DNA of 64,000 nt from Priestia endophytica DSM 13796 (GCF_900115845.1 NZ_FOXX01000012.1:82999-146998), one strand, 5' to 3'; positions 17,505 to 27,604 are shown, counted from the stretch's first letter. Program-made: numbers and translations. The notes: generated from the letters alone by a model not told the origin.

Positions 17505-18319
17505 TAAACGTGCTGATTTTCTTTGCTGCGATATGCACTGTGCTTTGTAGGTCCAATATATTCATTCAATTTGAAAGACTCACGAATTGCTTCTGTAATA
17601 AACTCTTTCGCTGTTAAAATAGCTTCTTTCACGTCTTTACCTTTAGCAAGTTCAGCTGTGATAGCAGCTGAGTACGTACAGCCTGCTCCATGTGTATACG
17701 GTGTGTCAATACGCTCACCTTCAAGCACATCGAACGTTTTGCCATCATATAAAACGTCAACTGCTTTACCATGCTGTAGCTTTCCGCCACCTTTAATTAA
17801 TACATACTGTGGACCAAGAGCATGAATTTTTTCAGCTGCAGCTTTCATTTCTTCCACTGTTGTAGGAGTTCCAAGACCGCTAATTTGACCTGCTTCAAAT
17901 AAATTTGGCGTCACAACTGTTGCGCGTGGAGTAAGCGTGTCCCGAAGACTTTCTGCTGTTTCAGGGTGCAGGACTTCATCTTCTCCTTTACAAACCATTA
18001 CAGGATCGATAACAATGTTTTTTAAATTATATTTATCGATTGTTTCTGCCACAAGGTTGATAATTTCAACAGAACCAAGCATGCCTGTTTTCATTGCATC
18101 AATTCCAATGCCTTCAACAGTTGTAGAAAGCTGGGCTTTTAGCGTATTAATATCTATAGGAAATACGTTATGAGACCATTTGTTTTTTGGATCCATCGTA
18201 ACGATAGTTGTTAGAGCTGTCATGCCGTATACTTCACGCTCTTGGAAGGTTTTTAAATCGGCTTGTATACCTGCGCCTCCACTCGTGTCAGAACCAGCAA
18301 TTGTTAATACTTTTTTCAT
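17504..18319 (-). CDS. pdxK: pyridoxine/pyridoxal/pyridoxamine kinase (PdxK, ThiD-like)
   Basis: This 271-residue ribokinase-superfamily enzyme phosphorylates B6 vitamers. The N-terminal LTIAGSDTSGGAGIQADLKTF and C-terminal DTPYTHGAGCTYSAAITAELAKG, with the anion hole and catalytic Asp region, are clear; each is part of a longer conserved block. The protein resembles B. subtilis PdxK, formerly called ThiD, and has the same length. Close relatives also phosphorylate hydroxymethylpyrimidine, so ThiD activity cannot be ruled out. The ATG at 18319 lies 12 bases after AAGGAGG; an earlier in-frame ATG would place the ribosome binding site inside the gene. It is monocistronic. Confidence 0.88.
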   Translation of the reverse strand: MKKVLTIAGSDTSGGAGIQADLKTFQEREVYGMTALTTIVTMDPKNKWSHNVFPIDINTLKAQLSTTVEGIGIDAMKTGMLGSVEIINLVAETIDKYNLKNIVIDPVMVCKGEDEVLHPETAESLRDTLTPRATVVTPNLFEAGQISGLGTPTTVEEMKAAAEKIHALGPQYVLIKGGGKLQHGKAVDVLYDGKTFDVLEGERIDTPYTHGAGCTYSAAITAELAKGKDVKEAILTAKEFITEAIRESFKLNEYIGPTKHSAYRSKENQHV

Positions 18320-18435
18320 AATGATAAAAAGCCTCCTTGCATCCAAGCAAAAGTTATCTTTATAGTGTGCTTCTGTATTCTATTATATCAATAAATAGGT
18401 GATTTTTCATAGAACAGGATTAATCTTCCGAGAAA

Positions 18436-18472
18436 CAAAAAAGCATGAGAGAAGTTTCTCTCATGCTGAAAT
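18436..18472 (-). terminator. terminator of ald
   Basis: AGCATGAGAGAA (18442-18453) pairs with TTCTCTCATGCT (18456-18467). On the minus strand the hairpin is followed by TTTTTTG. Confidence 0.88.
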
Positions 18473-19605
18473 TATACAGAAGCAAATCCGTTTAAAAGAG
18501 CGGTTTCAACAGGTACATATGTGTAACCAAGATCATGAGCAACAGCTTTAAATGTAATTTCACCGTTTGCTACATTGACACCAAGTTTTAATGCTTCATT
18601 TTCCGCAACTGCTTTTTGAACTCCTTTGTCAGCAATTTGCAACGCATATGGTACAGTTACATTTGTTAAGGCAATTGTTGAAGTTCGTGCAACAGCACCA
18701 GGCATGTTTGCTACAGCATAGTGAACAACGCCGTGTTTTTCATATGTTGGATTATCGTGTGTTGTAATATGGTCAACTGTTTCTACAATCCCGCCTTGGT
18801 CAATGGCAACGTCTACAATCACAGATCCTTTTGACATTGATTTTACCATGTCTTCTGTCACAAGAGTCGGAGCTTTAGCACCTGGGATTAGAACAGCACA
18901 AATAAGTAGATCAGCCTGTGCAACAGCGCTAGCAATATTGACAGGGTTTGAAATTAATGTTTGAATGCTACTTCCAAAAAGGTCATCAAGCTCGCGTAAA
19001 CGTTCAGGATTAAGATCGATAATTGTAACATCTGCTCCTAGACCAACTGCAATTTTAGCTGCGTTTGTTCCAACAACACCACCGCCAATAACGGTTACTT
19101 TTCCACGATTTACGCCAGGAACGCCTGATAGTAGGATTCCTTTTCCGCCTTTAGGCTTTTCTAAAAATTGAGCACCAATCTGAGCAGCCATTCGTCCTGC
19201 AACTTCACTCATAGGTGTTAAAAGAGGAAGCTTTCCATTACTTGCAACAGTCTCATATGCAATAGCCGTAACGCCTTTATTCTTCAATGCCTCAGCAAGG
19301 CTTGGTTCAGCTGCTAGATGAAGGTAAGTAAATAGAATAAGTCCTTTTTTAAAGTATTCGTATTCACTTGGAAGAGGTTCTTTCACTTTCATAATCATAT
19401 CAGAAGTAGCCCAGACATCTTTTGCTTTTGCAATAATCTCAGCACCTGCTTGTAGGTAATCCTCATTTACAAATCCACTGCCAACGCCAGCATTTTCTTC
19501 AACTAAGACACGATGTCCATGTGCTACAAGTTGAACAACTCCAGAAGGTGTAAGTGCTACGCGGTTTTCATTGTTTTTAATTTCTGTTGGTACTCCGATA
19601 ATCAT
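18472..19605 (-). CDS. ald: alanine dehydrogenase
   Basis: This 377-residue NAD-dependent enzyme interconverts L-alanine and pyruvate plus ammonia. The N-terminal domain opens with [18 protein letters not shown], including the substrate-binding Arg. The Rossmann motif is [20 protein letters not shown] (near residue 172). The catalytic Lys/His region is in the expected place, with [11 protein letters not shown] near residue 74 and TYLHLA near residue 94. The start at 19605 has AAAGGGG 10 bases upstream and matches the family N-terminus. In sporulating bacilli Ald supplies pyruvate and ammonia during spore development. The activator gene adeR lies directly upstream on the same strand, and a near-perfect cre site lies in the leader. 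Confidence 0.95.
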   Translation of the reverse strand: MIIGVPTEIKNNENRVALTPSGVVQLVAHGHRVLVEENAGVGSGFVNEDYLQAGAEIIAKAKDVWATSDMIMKVKEPLPSEYEYFKKGLILFTYLHLAAEPSLAEALKNKGVTAIAYETVASNGKLPLLTPMSEVAGRMAAQIGAQFLEKPKGGKGILLSGVPGVNRGKVTVIGGGVVGTNAAKIAVGLGADVTIIDLNPERLRELDDLFGSSIQTLISNPVNIASAVAQADLLICAVLIPGAKAPTLVTEDMVKSMSKGSVIVDVAIDQGGIVETVDHITTHDNPTYEKHGVVHYAVANMPGAVARTSTIALTNVTVPYALQIADKGVQKAVAENEALKLGVNVANGEITFKAVAHDLGYTYVPVETALLNGFASV

Positions 19606-19625
19606 AATTATTATACCCCTTTCAA

Positions 19626-19639
19626 TGTAAGCGTTTTCT
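19626..19639. promoter_or_regulatory. cre site (CcpA operator) in the ald leader
   Basis: TGTAAGCGTTTTCT matches the cre consensus TGWAANCGNTNWCA at 13 of 14 positions. It lies 21-34 bases upstream of the ald start codon, downstream of the likely promoter, where CcpA would act as a roadblock. Confidence 0.55.
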
Positions 19640-19757
19640 ATATTCATATTAGAGAAACAAGCGTTCCTCTGATAATGTAGTAAAATGAATTACTATATTT
19701 ATAGTATAAGCAGAATTATCGGAATCATCTTTGTGGTATTTAGAGAAAGATTTTCTG

Positions 19758-19783
19758 TTCATTTGTGTAAAATCACAAATGAA
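19758..19783. repeat. palindrome at the adeR 3' end, candidate AdeR site or weak terminator
   Basis: TTCATTTGTG and CACAAATGAA form a perfect 10-bp inverted repeat around TAAAAT, overlapping the adeR stop codon. On the minus strand no T tract follows, so it is not a typical terminator. It lies about 150 bases upstream of the ald start, where an activator site would be expected. Confidence 0.4.
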
Positions 19784-21020
19784 GACTTTCAGCATAACGT
19801 GCAAGTTTGATATCAAGGTATAGGGTGATCTTTTGGTTAGGGTTTTTTAAATTGAGTTCTCCAATTTCTTGAATTCGTTTTAGACGATAATTAAGTGTAT
19901 TAATATGAATGTTTAATGCTTTTGCTGCTTCATGAAGGTTTTGATCCCGGTCAAGAAAAATCTCAATCGTTTCAACTAAGTTGCTTTGGTGTTTTCGATC
20001 ATAGGAGACAAGTTTTTCTACTGTCTGGTTTGTAAACCCATCTCTTTGTCTTTTTTCTAATAAGACATCCAAAAACTGATAGATTCCCAATGATTGATAA
20101 GTGTAAATGGACTGAGTTTCTTTCGGAAATCGTTTCTTTATAGAAAGAACAGTAAGCGCCTCTTTGTAACTTTTTGAAATACAGTCAAGAGATTCATATA
20201 TGTTTCCACTGCTTGCATCAGCTAATGAAAGATTGAATCGTTCTACTGTTTGCTTTGTGAAATGTTCAATGAAGTTTTCACATTGCTGAAGAGGCTGTGA
20301 ACGGTCTTTTAATGAGATAAGCAAAATTAATTTATTAAAATCTGTTGTATATAAAGAAACTTGAACTTGCTGTGTTGTTTGAAGAAGGTAAGAAAGCTTC
20401 CTTTCCATATCATCTGTGATTTCTTGATGAAAACGAAAAACAAGCACAGAAAATAAAGTTGGGGGTGTAAGTTGCACTTGCTGAAATTGCATGTGAACAT
20501 CATCTGATTCTTTCACATGGTTTGTGAGTATCTTCCAAAAAAGCTCTTGAGATCTCTCTTCCTTCTTATTTTTGCGGATTTGTAGTTGCAACAGTTTGTT
20601 TTTTGCCGCTTTTGCAGCACTCTTTAACAGAATAAGTTCTGAGTCTTGGAGTTTATGGTAAACTTCAAGGGCCCAAATGAAACCAAGAACTTCGTCATTT
20701 TTCCAAATGGAGATTGCTACACGATTGCCGAGACCAATCTCGTTAATATTTTCTACTCGAATGGGCTCTCTTGATTGTAATAGGGCAGGAATAGCTCCTT
20801 GTTTCCAAAGGTTATTAATCACTTTTTCAGGAACGCGTCGACCGATGATTGTAGAAATACGAGCAGGATCAATCTCATCTTGATGTGTGCTGTAAGCTAA
20901 AAGTCGATGGTTCGCATCTTCAATTGTAATAGGACACTTTAATACATCACTAATATGGTCAGCAAATTCATCTAGTGAGTCAAAATTGGATTGGAATGGA
21001 TCATGTTGTTTTATACTCAT
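19773..21020 (-). CDS. adeR: PucR/CdaR-type transcriptional activator of ald
   Basis: This 415-residue regulator has the PucR-family layout: an N-terminal GAF-like sensor region (about residues 20-160), a central GGDEF-related CdaR-type domain, and a C-terminal PucR helix-turn-helix (about residues 345-405) with LHEAAKALNIHINTLNYRLKRI. B. subtilis AdeR, encoded next to ald, activates ald in response to alanine. The same adjacency here supports the assignment. The stop codon lies 167 bases upstream of the ald start, and that gap holds the ald promoter. The effector is not readable from sequence. Confidence 0.85.
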   Translation of the reverse strand: MSIKQHDPFQSNFDSLDEFADHISDVLKCPITIEDANHRLLAYSTHQDEIDPARISTIIGRRVPEKVINNLWKQGAIPALLQSREPIRVENINEIGLGNRVAISIWKNDEVLGFIWALEVYHKLQDSELILLKSAAKAAKNKLLQLQIRKNKKEERSQELFWKILTNHVKESDDVHMQFQQVQLTPPTLFSVLVFRFHQEITDDMERKLSYLLQTTQQVQVSLYTTDFNKLILLISLKDRSQPLQQCENFIEHFTKQTVERFNLSLADASSGNIYESLDCISKSYKEALTVLSIKKRFPKETQSIYTYQSLGIYQFLDVLLEKRQRDGFTNQTVEKLVSYDRKHQSNLVETIEIFLDRDQNLHEAAKALNIHINTLNYRLKRIQEIGELNLKNPNQKITLYLDIKLARYAESLHL

Positions 21021-21398
21021 AAATTTCCCCTCATTTATCGAAGCTTTTACAAACAGTATACAAGAAAATAAAAGGTTCTGTGTAAAGAGAAATCAAAACT
21101 ATGTTTTTAAGCTCTATTTGTGTTCAAAAAATAAAATAATCTTTCATATAGAGGAAGAAAAGAAGAAATTTTTCTGAAAAATGTGTACAATAGAGGTATC
21201 ATGGCACATGTTATAATAGGCAATCTTTACAAGCTAGTTTGTCCTGCTTGAAAAGTGAACTTTTATTGTGGTATGTTCAACAAAACGAAAATGTTTTAAA
21301 AGCTTCAGGATGGGTGCTTTTAAAATAGCGTTTTGCATATGCAAAATGTGCTAGGGAAAATTCACTCTATATTTTAATTACAGAAGGGAAGAGAAAGT
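21021..21398 (+). promoter_or_regulatory. adeR-gndA intergenic region with hairpin and 16-bp palindrome
   Basis: This divergent gap has no gene. A possible gndA -10 element TATAAT lies at 21212-21217, giving a leader of about 175 bases. The leader contains a 10-bp stem (TTTTAAAAGC at 21294-21303, GCTTTTAAAA at 21316-21325) and a perfect palindrome TTTTGCATATGCAAAA (21331-21346). Neither is followed by a T tract. They could be an operator or RNA structure controlling gndA. Confidence 0.4.
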
Positions 21399-22814
21399 AT
21401 GTCAAAACAACAAATCGGTGTTATTGGCTTGGCTGTTATGGGTAAAAACCTTGCTCTTAACATTGAAAGTCGCGGGTATTCAGTTTCTGTTTTTAACCGT
21501 TCTCCAGAGAAAACAGAAGAGTTTTTAAAAAATGAAGCAGAAGGTAAAAATTTCGTTGGTACATATAGCGTAGAAGAGTTTGTTAACTCTCTTGAAAAGC
21601 CACGTAAAATCTTGTTAATGGTTAAAGCAGGACCAGCAACAGATGCAACAATTGAATCATTAAAACCTTATTTAGATAAAGAAGATATTTTAATCGACGG
21701 CGGGAATACATTCTTTAAAGATACAATTCGTCGTAATGAAGAGCTTGAAAAAGAAGGCATCCACTTTATTGGAACAGGAGTTTCAGGTGGGGAAGAAGGA
21801 GCGCTTAAAGGACCATCTATCATGCCTGGTGGACAAAAAGAAGCGTACGAGCTTGTAGAGCCTATTCTAGAAGCTATTTCAGCAAAAGTTGATGGCGATT
21901 CTTGCTGCACATATATTGGACCAAATGGAGCAGGTCACTATGTGAAAATGGTTCACAATGGAATTGAGTATGGCGACATGCAGCTGATTTGTGAAGCATA
22001 TTTCATTATGAAAAACCTTTTAGGTCTAGAAGCACAAGAGCTTCATGAAGTATTCTCTGAATGGAATAAAGGTGAGCTTGACAGCTACCTTATCGAAATT
22101 ACTGCTGATATCTTCACAAAAGTTGATGAAGAAACAGGTAAACCACTTGTTGACGTGATTTTAGATACAGCAGGTCAAAAAGGAACAGGAAAATGGACAA
22201 GCCAAAGCTCTCTTGACTTAGGTGTACCACTTCCAATCATCACAGAATCTGTATTTTCACGTTTCCTTTCTGCAATGAAGGAAGAGCGTGTGAAAGCAAG
22301 TAAAGTACTAAGCGGACCAGAAGCTTCAGCATTTGAAGGCGATAAAGCTGAATTTGTAGAAGCTATCCGTAAGGCTCTTTATATGAGTAAGATTTGTTCA
22401 TATGCTCAAGGATTCGCGCAAATGCGTTCAGCATCTGAAGAGTATGATTGGAACTTAAGCTACGGAGATATCGCTATGATCTTCCGTGGTGGTTGTATCA
22501 TTCGTGCACAATTCCTACAAAAAATTAAAGATGCATATGATCGTGAATCAGCTCTAACAAACTTACTTCTTGATCCATATTTCAAAGAGATTGTTGAAGG
22601 CTACCAATCAGCGTTACGTGAAGTAATTTCTCTTGCTGTAAAACATGGAATTCCTGTACCAGGATTCTCTAGTGCACTAGCTTACTATGATAGCTACCGC
22701 ACAGAAACATTACCAGCAAACTTACTTCAAGCACAGCGTGATTATTTCGGTGCACATACGTATCAACGTATTGATAAAGACGGTATTTTCCATACAGAAT
22801 GGTTAGAAAAATAA
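21399..22814 (+). CDS. gndA: 6-phosphogluconate dehydrogenase, NADP-dependent, decarboxylating
   Basis: This 471-residue enzyme performs the third step of the oxidative pentose phosphate pathway, making ribulose 5-phosphate, CO2 and NADPH. The N-terminal Rossmann motif [16 protein letters not shown] is followed by [12 protein letters not shown], whose NRS after the second strand is typical of NADP binding. The substrate loop [21 protein letters not shown] and the catalytic segment [19 protein letters not shown] (Lys about 183) are intact. The all-helical C-terminal domain ends in the expected tail. AAGGGAAG precedes the ATG. It is convergent with a cyclase-family gene and near zwf, as in B. 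subtilis. Confidence 0.96.
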   Translation: MSKQQIGVIGLAVMGKNLALNIESRGYSVSVFNRSPEKTEEFLKNEAEGKNFVGTYSVEEFVNSLEKPRKILLMVKAGPATDATIESLKPYLDKEDILIDGGNTFFKDTIRRNEELEKEGIHFIGTGVSGGEEGALKGPSIMPGGQKEAYELVEPILEAISAKVDGDSCCTYIGPNGAGHYVKMVHNGIEYGDMQLICEAYFIMKNLLGLEAQELHEVFSEWNKGELDSYLIEITADIFTKVDEETGKPLVDVILDTAGQKGTGKWTSQSSLDLGVPLPIITESVFSRFLSAMKEERVKASKVLSGPEASAFEGDKAEFVEAIRKALYMSKICSYAQGFAQMRSASEEYDWNLSYGDIAMIFRGGCIIRAQFLQKIKDAYDRESALTNLLLDPYFKEIVEGYQSALREVISLAVKHGIPVPGFSSALAYYDSYRTETLPANLLQAQRDYFGAHTYQRIDKDGIFHTEWLEK

Positions 22815-22817
22815 ACA

Positions 22818-22850
22818 TAAAAAAGACGCTCAAGCTTGAGCGTCTTTTTT
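22818..22850. terminator. bidirectional terminator between gndA and the cyclase gene
   Basis: A perfect 28-base palindrome (22821-22848, left half AAAAGACGCTCAAG) lies between the two convergent stop codons. Confidence 0.9.
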
Positions 22851-23493
22851 ATGCAAATTGGACATCGATATCTTCCATTCCTTCAACAAGGAAAACACGG
22901 GCAGGAGCTGCTTCAATACCGGTTACTTTAATAGGCGCAGCAATCATCAAGTATTCTCCTTGTGGTACATCTTTTAAAGAGAAGCCTTCCATAATAACGA
23001 TTTTCTCTTTAAAGAGAGAGCGGTGTGTGCCATGGTCTGGCTGGCTACGTTCAATGCCAAGGCCATCTGTAGCAACACCTTTAATACCTTTGTCAATCAG
23101 ATACTTTGCACCATCTTCTTTTAAGTAGACAAATTCATGATCAAATTCATTTTTCTCATGAAAAGAATTAGTTGTTTTTAAAACAAGAAAGTCATTTTGT
23201 TCAATCTCAAAAGGCTTGAGATGGCGTGCCGTAATTCCATCTTCAACAGTTGTTAAATCAAGGACTTTGCATTTTGTGATAAAACGATCAAGAGGGATTG
23301 TTTCAAACGTGTCTCCCTCATTAATCATATGGAGAGGAGAGTCTATATGGGTACCTGTATGGGCATCCATTGTTATTTTCGTTTCTGTTACATGACCGTT
23401 CGTACTTGTATTAAAAACTGGCTTTTTTTCTGCTTTATCCTTATAAACCATCATACTTTCATGAATCGACATTGTCACATCATAAAACTTCAT
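22849..23493 (-). CDS. cyclase family protein (kynurenine formamidase-like metal hydrolase)
   Basis: This 214-residue protein belongs to the cyclase/KynB family of metal-dependent amidohydrolases. The zinc motif HTGTHIDSPLH is at about residues 41-51, and a second conserved stretch, DGLGIERSQPDHGTHRSLF, lies near residue 140. KynB hydrolyses N-formylkynurenine; other members act on different amides or lactones. No tryptophan degradation genes are near, so the substrate is unknown. It lies 32 bases downstream of zwf on the same strand and may be read through from it. The start follows GAGAGGAG. Confidence 0.75.
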   Translation of the reverse strand: MKFYDVTMSIHESMMVYKDKAEKKPVFNTSTNGHVTETKITMDAHTGTHIDSPLHMINEGDTFETIPLDRFITKCKVLDLTTVEDGITARHLKPFEIEQNDFLVLKTTNSFHEKNEFDHEFVYLKEDGAKYLIDKGIKGVATDGLGIERSQPDHGTHRSLFKEKIVIMEGFSLKDVPQGEYLMIAAPIKVTGIEAAPARVFLVEGMEDIDVQFA

Positions 23494-23525
23494 TGAGAAA
23501 CTCCTCTCACTTTCTATGCTAGTAA

Positions 23526-25022
23526 TTAAAAACCTTTGTGTGAGTTAATATCCCACCAGTGGAAACCATTCTCTGCTAAAAGAGCGTCTGCTTCTTTTGG
23601 TCCCATCGATCCTGATTCATAGTTTGGGAAGTTTGTTGCTTTTTCATTCGCCCACGCTGCTGAAATATTGTCAACAAATTTCCAAGAAAGGGCCACTTCT
23701 TCCCAATGCGTGAAGTTTGTTGCATCTCCATTCATGCAATCATATAAAAGACGCTCATAAGCTTCAGGCGTATTGATTTTGTCTCCGCAGTTATTGCAGT
23801 AATCAAGCTCAATTGGTGTAGAAGTTGAAGGATCAGCGCCACTTTCTTTACGTGCATTTAAATGAAGCGTAATACCTTCATCTGGTTGAATATGAATAAC
23901 AAGTAAGTTTGGATGAATGCTTTTGCCTTTATTCTTATAAAGATTCATTGGTAGATCTTTAAATTGAACAACAATTTTTGTTGATTTTTCTCTCATGCGT
24001 TTACCTGTACGAATATAGAATGGCACTCCAGCCCAGCGGAAGTTATCAATCATGAGCTTAGCTGCGACAAATGTTTCTGTATTTGATTGTTCATCAACTG
24101 CATTTTCTTCTCGATAGCCTTTTACGTTATCCTCTTCAATAACACCAGCGCCATATTGTCCGCGTACAACATAGTCATTTAAATTCTCCGCAGAAATTTG
24201 GCGAAGTCCGCGCAGTACTTTGACTTTTTCACTACGAATTTCTTCTGTTGTTAAATTAATTGGTGGTTCCATCGCAAGTAATGCCACCATTTGCAGCATA
24301 TGGTTCTGAACCATGTCACGAAGGGCACCAGAAGTTTCGTAATAGCGTCCACGATCTTCAACACCAAGTGTCTCACTCGATGTAATTTGAATATTTGAAA
24401 TATATTGGTTATTCCACATCGGTTCAAATAAAGCATTAGCAAAACGAATAACCTCAATATTTTGAACCATATCTTTTCCAAGGTAGTGATCAATACGATA
24501 GATTTGATCTTCGCTAAAAGCATGACGAATTTGATTATTTAATACTTCAGCTGACTGATAATCATGACCAAAAGGTTTTTCAATAACAAGTCTTGACCAT
24601 CCATTTGTATTTGTAACACCTTCAGATTTTAAATTTTCTGCAATTGGGCCGAAAAACTCCGGTGCCATTGCTAAATAGAAAATTCGGTTGCCTTCAGTAT
24701 GATATTGCTCATCAAGGTCTGTTAATAAGCTATTTAACTTCTGATAGGATTCTAGGTCTGTTACATCAAATGGTTGATAATAAAAGTGAGAAGAAAACTC
24801 CTCAATGTCTTTGCCATTTAACCCTTTAACAGATTCTTTTACATTGTCACGAAATGTATCATTTGACCATGGTCTTCTTGCCACGCCTACAACAGCAAAG
24901 TCTTCAGATATTTTCCCGTTGCGATATAAGCGGTAAATAGAAGGGAATAGCTTGCGTTTTGCTAAATCACCAGTAGCTCCAAAGATTACAATAATTGATT
25001 TCGGATTTGAACTCGTTGTCAT
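23526..25022 (-). CDS. zwf: glucose-6-phosphate 1-dehydrogenase
   Basis: This 498-residue enzyme catalyses the first step of the oxidative pentose phosphate pathway, making 6-phosphogluconolactone and NADPH. The N-terminal nucleotide-binding motif is [18 protein letters not shown]. The signature with the active-site Lys and His is [14 protein letters not shown] (near residue 177). VIEKPFGHD contributes another conserved Lys near residue 148. The C-terminal part has [16 protein letters not shown]. It is encoded close to gndA, which supports joint supply of NADPH and pentoses. The start is the ATG at 25022. Confidence 0.96.
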   Translation of the reverse strand: MTTSSNPKSIIVIFGATGDLAKRKLFPSIYRLYRNGKISEDFAVVGVARRPWSNDTFRDNVKESVKGLNGKDIEEFSSHFYYQPFDVTDLESYQKLNSLLTDLDEQYHTEGNRIFYLAMAPEFFGPIAENLKSEGVTNTNGWSRLVIEKPFGHDYQSAEVLNNQIRHAFSEDQIYRIDHYLGKDMVQNIEVIRFANALFEPMWNNQYISNIQITSSETLGVEDRGRYYETSGALRDMVQNHMLQMVALLAMEPPINLTTEEIRSEKVKVLRGLRQISAENLNDYVVRGQYGAGVIEEDNVKGYREENAVDEQSNTETFVAAKLMIDNFRWAGVPFYIRTGKRMREKSTKIVVQFKDLPMNLYKNKGKSIHPNLLVIHIQPDEGITLHLNARKESGADPSTSTPIELDYCNNCGDKINTPEAYERLLYDCMNGDATNFTHWEEVALSWKFVDNISAAWANEKATNFPNYESGSMGPKEADALLAENGFHWWDINSHKGF

Positions 25023-25298
25023 CGCATCTCTAACCTCACTTTATTTTGAATTACGTATGAAATATGTAATAATTTTAAAAAGAATAGAGTTATAAAAACA
25101 GTATTCTTTCATTAATGGCTTGTACCTATTATTCCATGTTTTCTTTTACTTTAAAAGTATTTTGTACTTAATCTTGATAAGACAAAGTAAAGTTTACGTG
25201 TAAAAAGATAGAGATATGGTAGCGAAGAGAGCTTAAAGTCAAGATCAATAAGTTATCAGTTGTCTTTATTTTTAAAAAATTTATTAAGAGGTGTTAAA

Positions 25299-25973
25299 AT
25301 GACCATTTTAAAAAATGATTGGCAAGAGATATTAGCAGAGGAATTTGAAAAAACTTATTATAAGGAGCTTCGAGAGTTTCTAGTTGAGGAATACAAAACA
25401 CAAACGATATATCCAGATATGTATGATATCTACAATGCTCTTCACTATACAGCTTATAAAGATACGAAGGTTGTGATATTAGGTCAAGATCCTTATCACG
25501 GGCCTGGCCAAGCTCATGGATTAAGCTTCTCTGTTCAACCTGGAGTGAAAACACCACCATCCCTTGTGAATATTTACAAAGAACTAAAGCAGGATGTTGG
25601 CTGCTATATTCCAAACAACGGTTACTTAGTAAAATGGGCTGAACAAGGAGTCCTTATGCTAAACACGGTCTTAACGGTAAGAGAAGGAAAGCCAAACTCT
25701 CACAAAGGAAAAGGATGGGAGACCTTCACAAACAAGATTATCGAAAAGCTCTCTGAGCGTGAGAAACCAATGGTTTTCTTATTATGGGGAAACAATGCAA
25801 GACAGAAAAAAAACCTTATAAAAGATCATCATCTAATTCTAGAAGGACCTCACCCAAGCCCACTTTCTGCAAACAGAGGGTTCTTTGGGAGCCATCATTT
25901 CTCAAAAACAAATGAGTTCTTAAAGGAAACAAACCAAGAACCGATTGATTGGCAAATTGAGAATAGAGAATAA
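25299..25973 (+). CDS. ung: uracil-DNA glycosylase
   Basis: This 224-residue family 1 enzyme removes uracil from DNA to begin base-excision repair. The catalytic water-activating Asp is in [21 protein letters not shown] (split over about residues 60-80). The Leu-intercalation and catalytic His loop is [17 protein letters not shown] near residue 187, and the uracil-specificity Asn is in LLNTVLTV-type position ([16 protein letters not shown]). The start at 25299 follows AAGAGGTG by 6 bases; an earlier in-frame start adds 13 residues not typical of the family. The genes after it, ywdI and ywdK, follow the order I recall from B. subtilis. Confidence 0.95.
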   Translation: MTILKNDWQEILAEEFEKTYYKELREFLVEEYKTQTIYPDMYDIYNALHYTAYKDTKVVILGQDPYHGPGQAHGLSFSVQPGVKTPPSLVNIYKELKQDVGCYIPNNGYLVKWAEQGVLMLNTVLTVREGKPNSHKGKGWETFTNKIIEKLSEREKPMVFLLWGNNARQKKNLIKDHHLILEGPHPSPLSANRGFFGSHHFSKTNEFLKETNQEPIDWQIENRE

Positions 25974-26047
25974 GGAAGAGTATAGAGGAGAAAAGAATGT
26001 TTTGATACAATAGAGAAGGATAAGCAAACTAAAAATGAGGTGTAACA

Positions 26048-26350
26048 ATGGCCGATATTTCCATACAGCATGTGTTAAATAAATTACAGACAGAAGTAAC
26101 GGAAGCAAAAGAGAAAAACTCGGCAGGAGAGGGTGGCAAAGTTCGAGATCATTTAATTGCGATAAAAACGCTTTGTGAACTTGCTATAGGTGAACAGTCT
26201 TCTTCTCCGTCTATCTCTAAGAAAGTAGAGGCTTCTCCTGTTTCAAGTATCCAAACATTTTCTAATTATCAACAAGGTTCTCCAACAAATCCACCAAACA
26301 AAGTGGAAGAGAATGATGGATCTAATGGAGACAGTCTTTTTGACTTTTAA
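26048..26350 (+). CDS. ywdI: YwdI family protein
   Basis: This 100-residue soluble protein has a helical N-terminal half (HVLNKLQTEVTEAKEK, then AIKTLCELAIG) and a Ser/Pro/Asn-rich, probably disordered C-terminal half. I assign it to the YwdI family (DUF5327) from its position between ung and ywdK and from general resemblance. No function is known. GAGGTGTAAC precedes the ATG. Confidence 0.75.
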   Translation: MADISIQHVLNKLQTEVTEAKEKNSAGEGGKVRDHLIAIKTLCELAIGEQSSSPSISKKVEASPVSSIQTFSNYQQGSPTNPPNKVEENDGSNGDSLFDF

Positions 26351-26395
26351 GAACTGCAACAATCAAATACTTTTTACTACATAGGGGCGAGAAAA

Positions 26396-26767
26396 ATGAA
26401 GGTATTTTTAATATTGGGAGCTATTAATGCGATGCTTGCTGTTGGATTAGGTGCGTTTGGAGCGCATGGGTTGGAAGGCCGCGTTTCAGAAAAATATCTA
26501 GAAGTGTGGAAAACAGGGGTACAGTACCATATGTTCCATGCTTTTGGTCTTTTCGTTGTAGCTTTTCTAGCAAACTTATTTCCACAGTCCAGCTTAATTT
26601 CTTCCTCAGGTTGGGTAATGTTAGTTGGGATTATTTTCTTCTCAGGAAGCTTATACATCTTAACATTAAGCGGTATCGGTATCCTTGGAGCCATTACACC
26701 AATTGGAGGAGTGGCGTTCATTGTTGCGTGGCTTCTAATCGTAATTGCAGCTGCTAAACTTTTATAA
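26396..26767 (+). CDS. ywdK: DUF423 family small membrane protein
   Basis: This 123-residue protein has four predicted transmembrane helices and the DUF423 signature near the N-terminus, GAINAMLAVGLGAFGAHGLE. The motif WKTGVQYHMFHAFGL follows the first loop. It lies 45 bases after ywdI and ends at a terminator. The molecular function of DUF423 is not established. Confidence 0.85.
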   Translation: MKVFLILGAINAMLAVGLGAFGAHGLEGRVSEKYLEVWKTGVQYHMFHAFGLFVVAFLANLFPQSSLISSSGWVMLVGIIFFSGSLYILTLSGIGILGAITPIGGVAFIVAWLLIVIAAAKLL

Positions 26768-26799
26768 AAAAAACCCTGCTTAAGAAGCAGGGTTTTTTT
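26767..26799. terminator. bidirectional terminator between ywdK and gerQ
   Basis: AAACCCTGCTT and AAGCAGGGTTT (26771-26793) are flanked by A and T tracts and lie between the convergent stop codons. Confidence 0.9.
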
Positions 26800-27377
26800 T
26801 AGCGTGAAGAATAATTGCTAAGTGAAGTGGAATTTCCATATGGATATTGGTATTCAATCTCTTCATCAAATGTAACGTAATCAAGATAAACCATAAGAAG
26901 AATATAGCGCATCCCTGTACGAGGATCGCTTAGAATAATGTGGTCACGTCCTGCAGCTTCAACTACACCTTTAAATACTTTATCTCTATTATTTTCGAAA
27001 GTCATATAAACAGTAGCTACTTTTCCTCTGTTAAGGCGTAATATATTTTCAATATAAGATTCTTGAAGAGGTAGCATACCTGGAACGTTTTGACCTGGTG
27101 CACCTTGCATTCCTTGCCCCATTTGGCCTTGTGGCATCATCGGTATCCCCATTCCTTGCCCCATTTGGCCTTGCCCTTGTTGTCCTTGTTGACTTTGTTG
27201 CCCCTGTTGACTTTGCCCTCCATTGCTAGACATTTGCCCAGAAGCCTGCCTTATAGAAGGTGGAGCAAAGCCATACTGGTCATAGGGAAATCCATAGTAA
27301 GGAGCATAGTATGGTGGATATGCACCATATCCTTGCCCTCCTTGCTCAGGTTGATTCGAAGATTTTGATTTAGCCAT
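26799..27377 (-). CDS. gerQ: spore coat protein GerQ
   Basis: This 192-residue protein is the coat protein required for localising CwlJ, a cortex lytic enzyme used in calcium-dipicolinate germination. The N-terminus has Lys at residues 3 and 5, near where the B. subtilis protein is cross-linked by transglutaminase. A Tyr/Pro-rich segment follows, then a low-complexity Gln/Gly/Met tract (about residues 57-95) built of QQGQQ and QMGQGM repeats. The conserved C-terminal domain (about 105-185) contains SYIENILRLNRGKVATVYM and DHIILSDPRTGMRY. The repeat tract is likely variable between strains. AAGGAGG precedes the ATG. Expression in the mother cell is expected. Confidence 0.93.
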   Translation of the reverse strand: MAKSKSSNQPEQGGQGYGAYPPYYAPYYGFPYDQYGFAPPSIRQASGQMSSNGGQSQQGQQSQQGQQGQGQMGQGMGIPMMPQGQMGQGMQGAPGQNVPGMLPLQESYIENILRLNRGKVATVYMTFENNRDKVFKGVVEAAGRDHIILSDPRTGMRYILLMVYLDYVTFDEEIEYQYPYGNSTSLSNYSSR

Positions 27378-27549
27378 TATCCAATTCCTCCTTAAAGAAA
27401 ATGTATAAGCTTTTAGGTTTCAAGCCTTTCAGAAGGCTTACAAGCCCGAATATATGCTGGTTTTACAGAGCTAAATATCATTCTCTTTAGCCGCTATTTC
27501 ATTATTATGTAGGCGAGCGGGGGGATATGATGAATTTTAAAGAATGGCA

Positions 27550-27597
27550 ACGAGAAAAAGCTGAAGAAAGGAAGGCCCCTTCTTCAGCTTTTTATGC
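27550..27597 (-). terminator. terminator of hemQ
   Basis: AAAAAGCTGAAGAA (27555-27568) pairs with TTCTTCAGCTTTTT (27580-27593) just after the hemQ stop. The arms are nearly symmetric, so it could also act on plus-strand transcripts. Confidence 0.8.
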
Positions 27598-27604
27598 ATA
27601 TATT

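Noticed and set aside
27150..27230. Repeats in gerQ as a mobile or satellite element
   Set aside because: The repeats are in frame and encode the Gln/Gly-rich tract typical of GerQ, so they are a coding low-complexity region.
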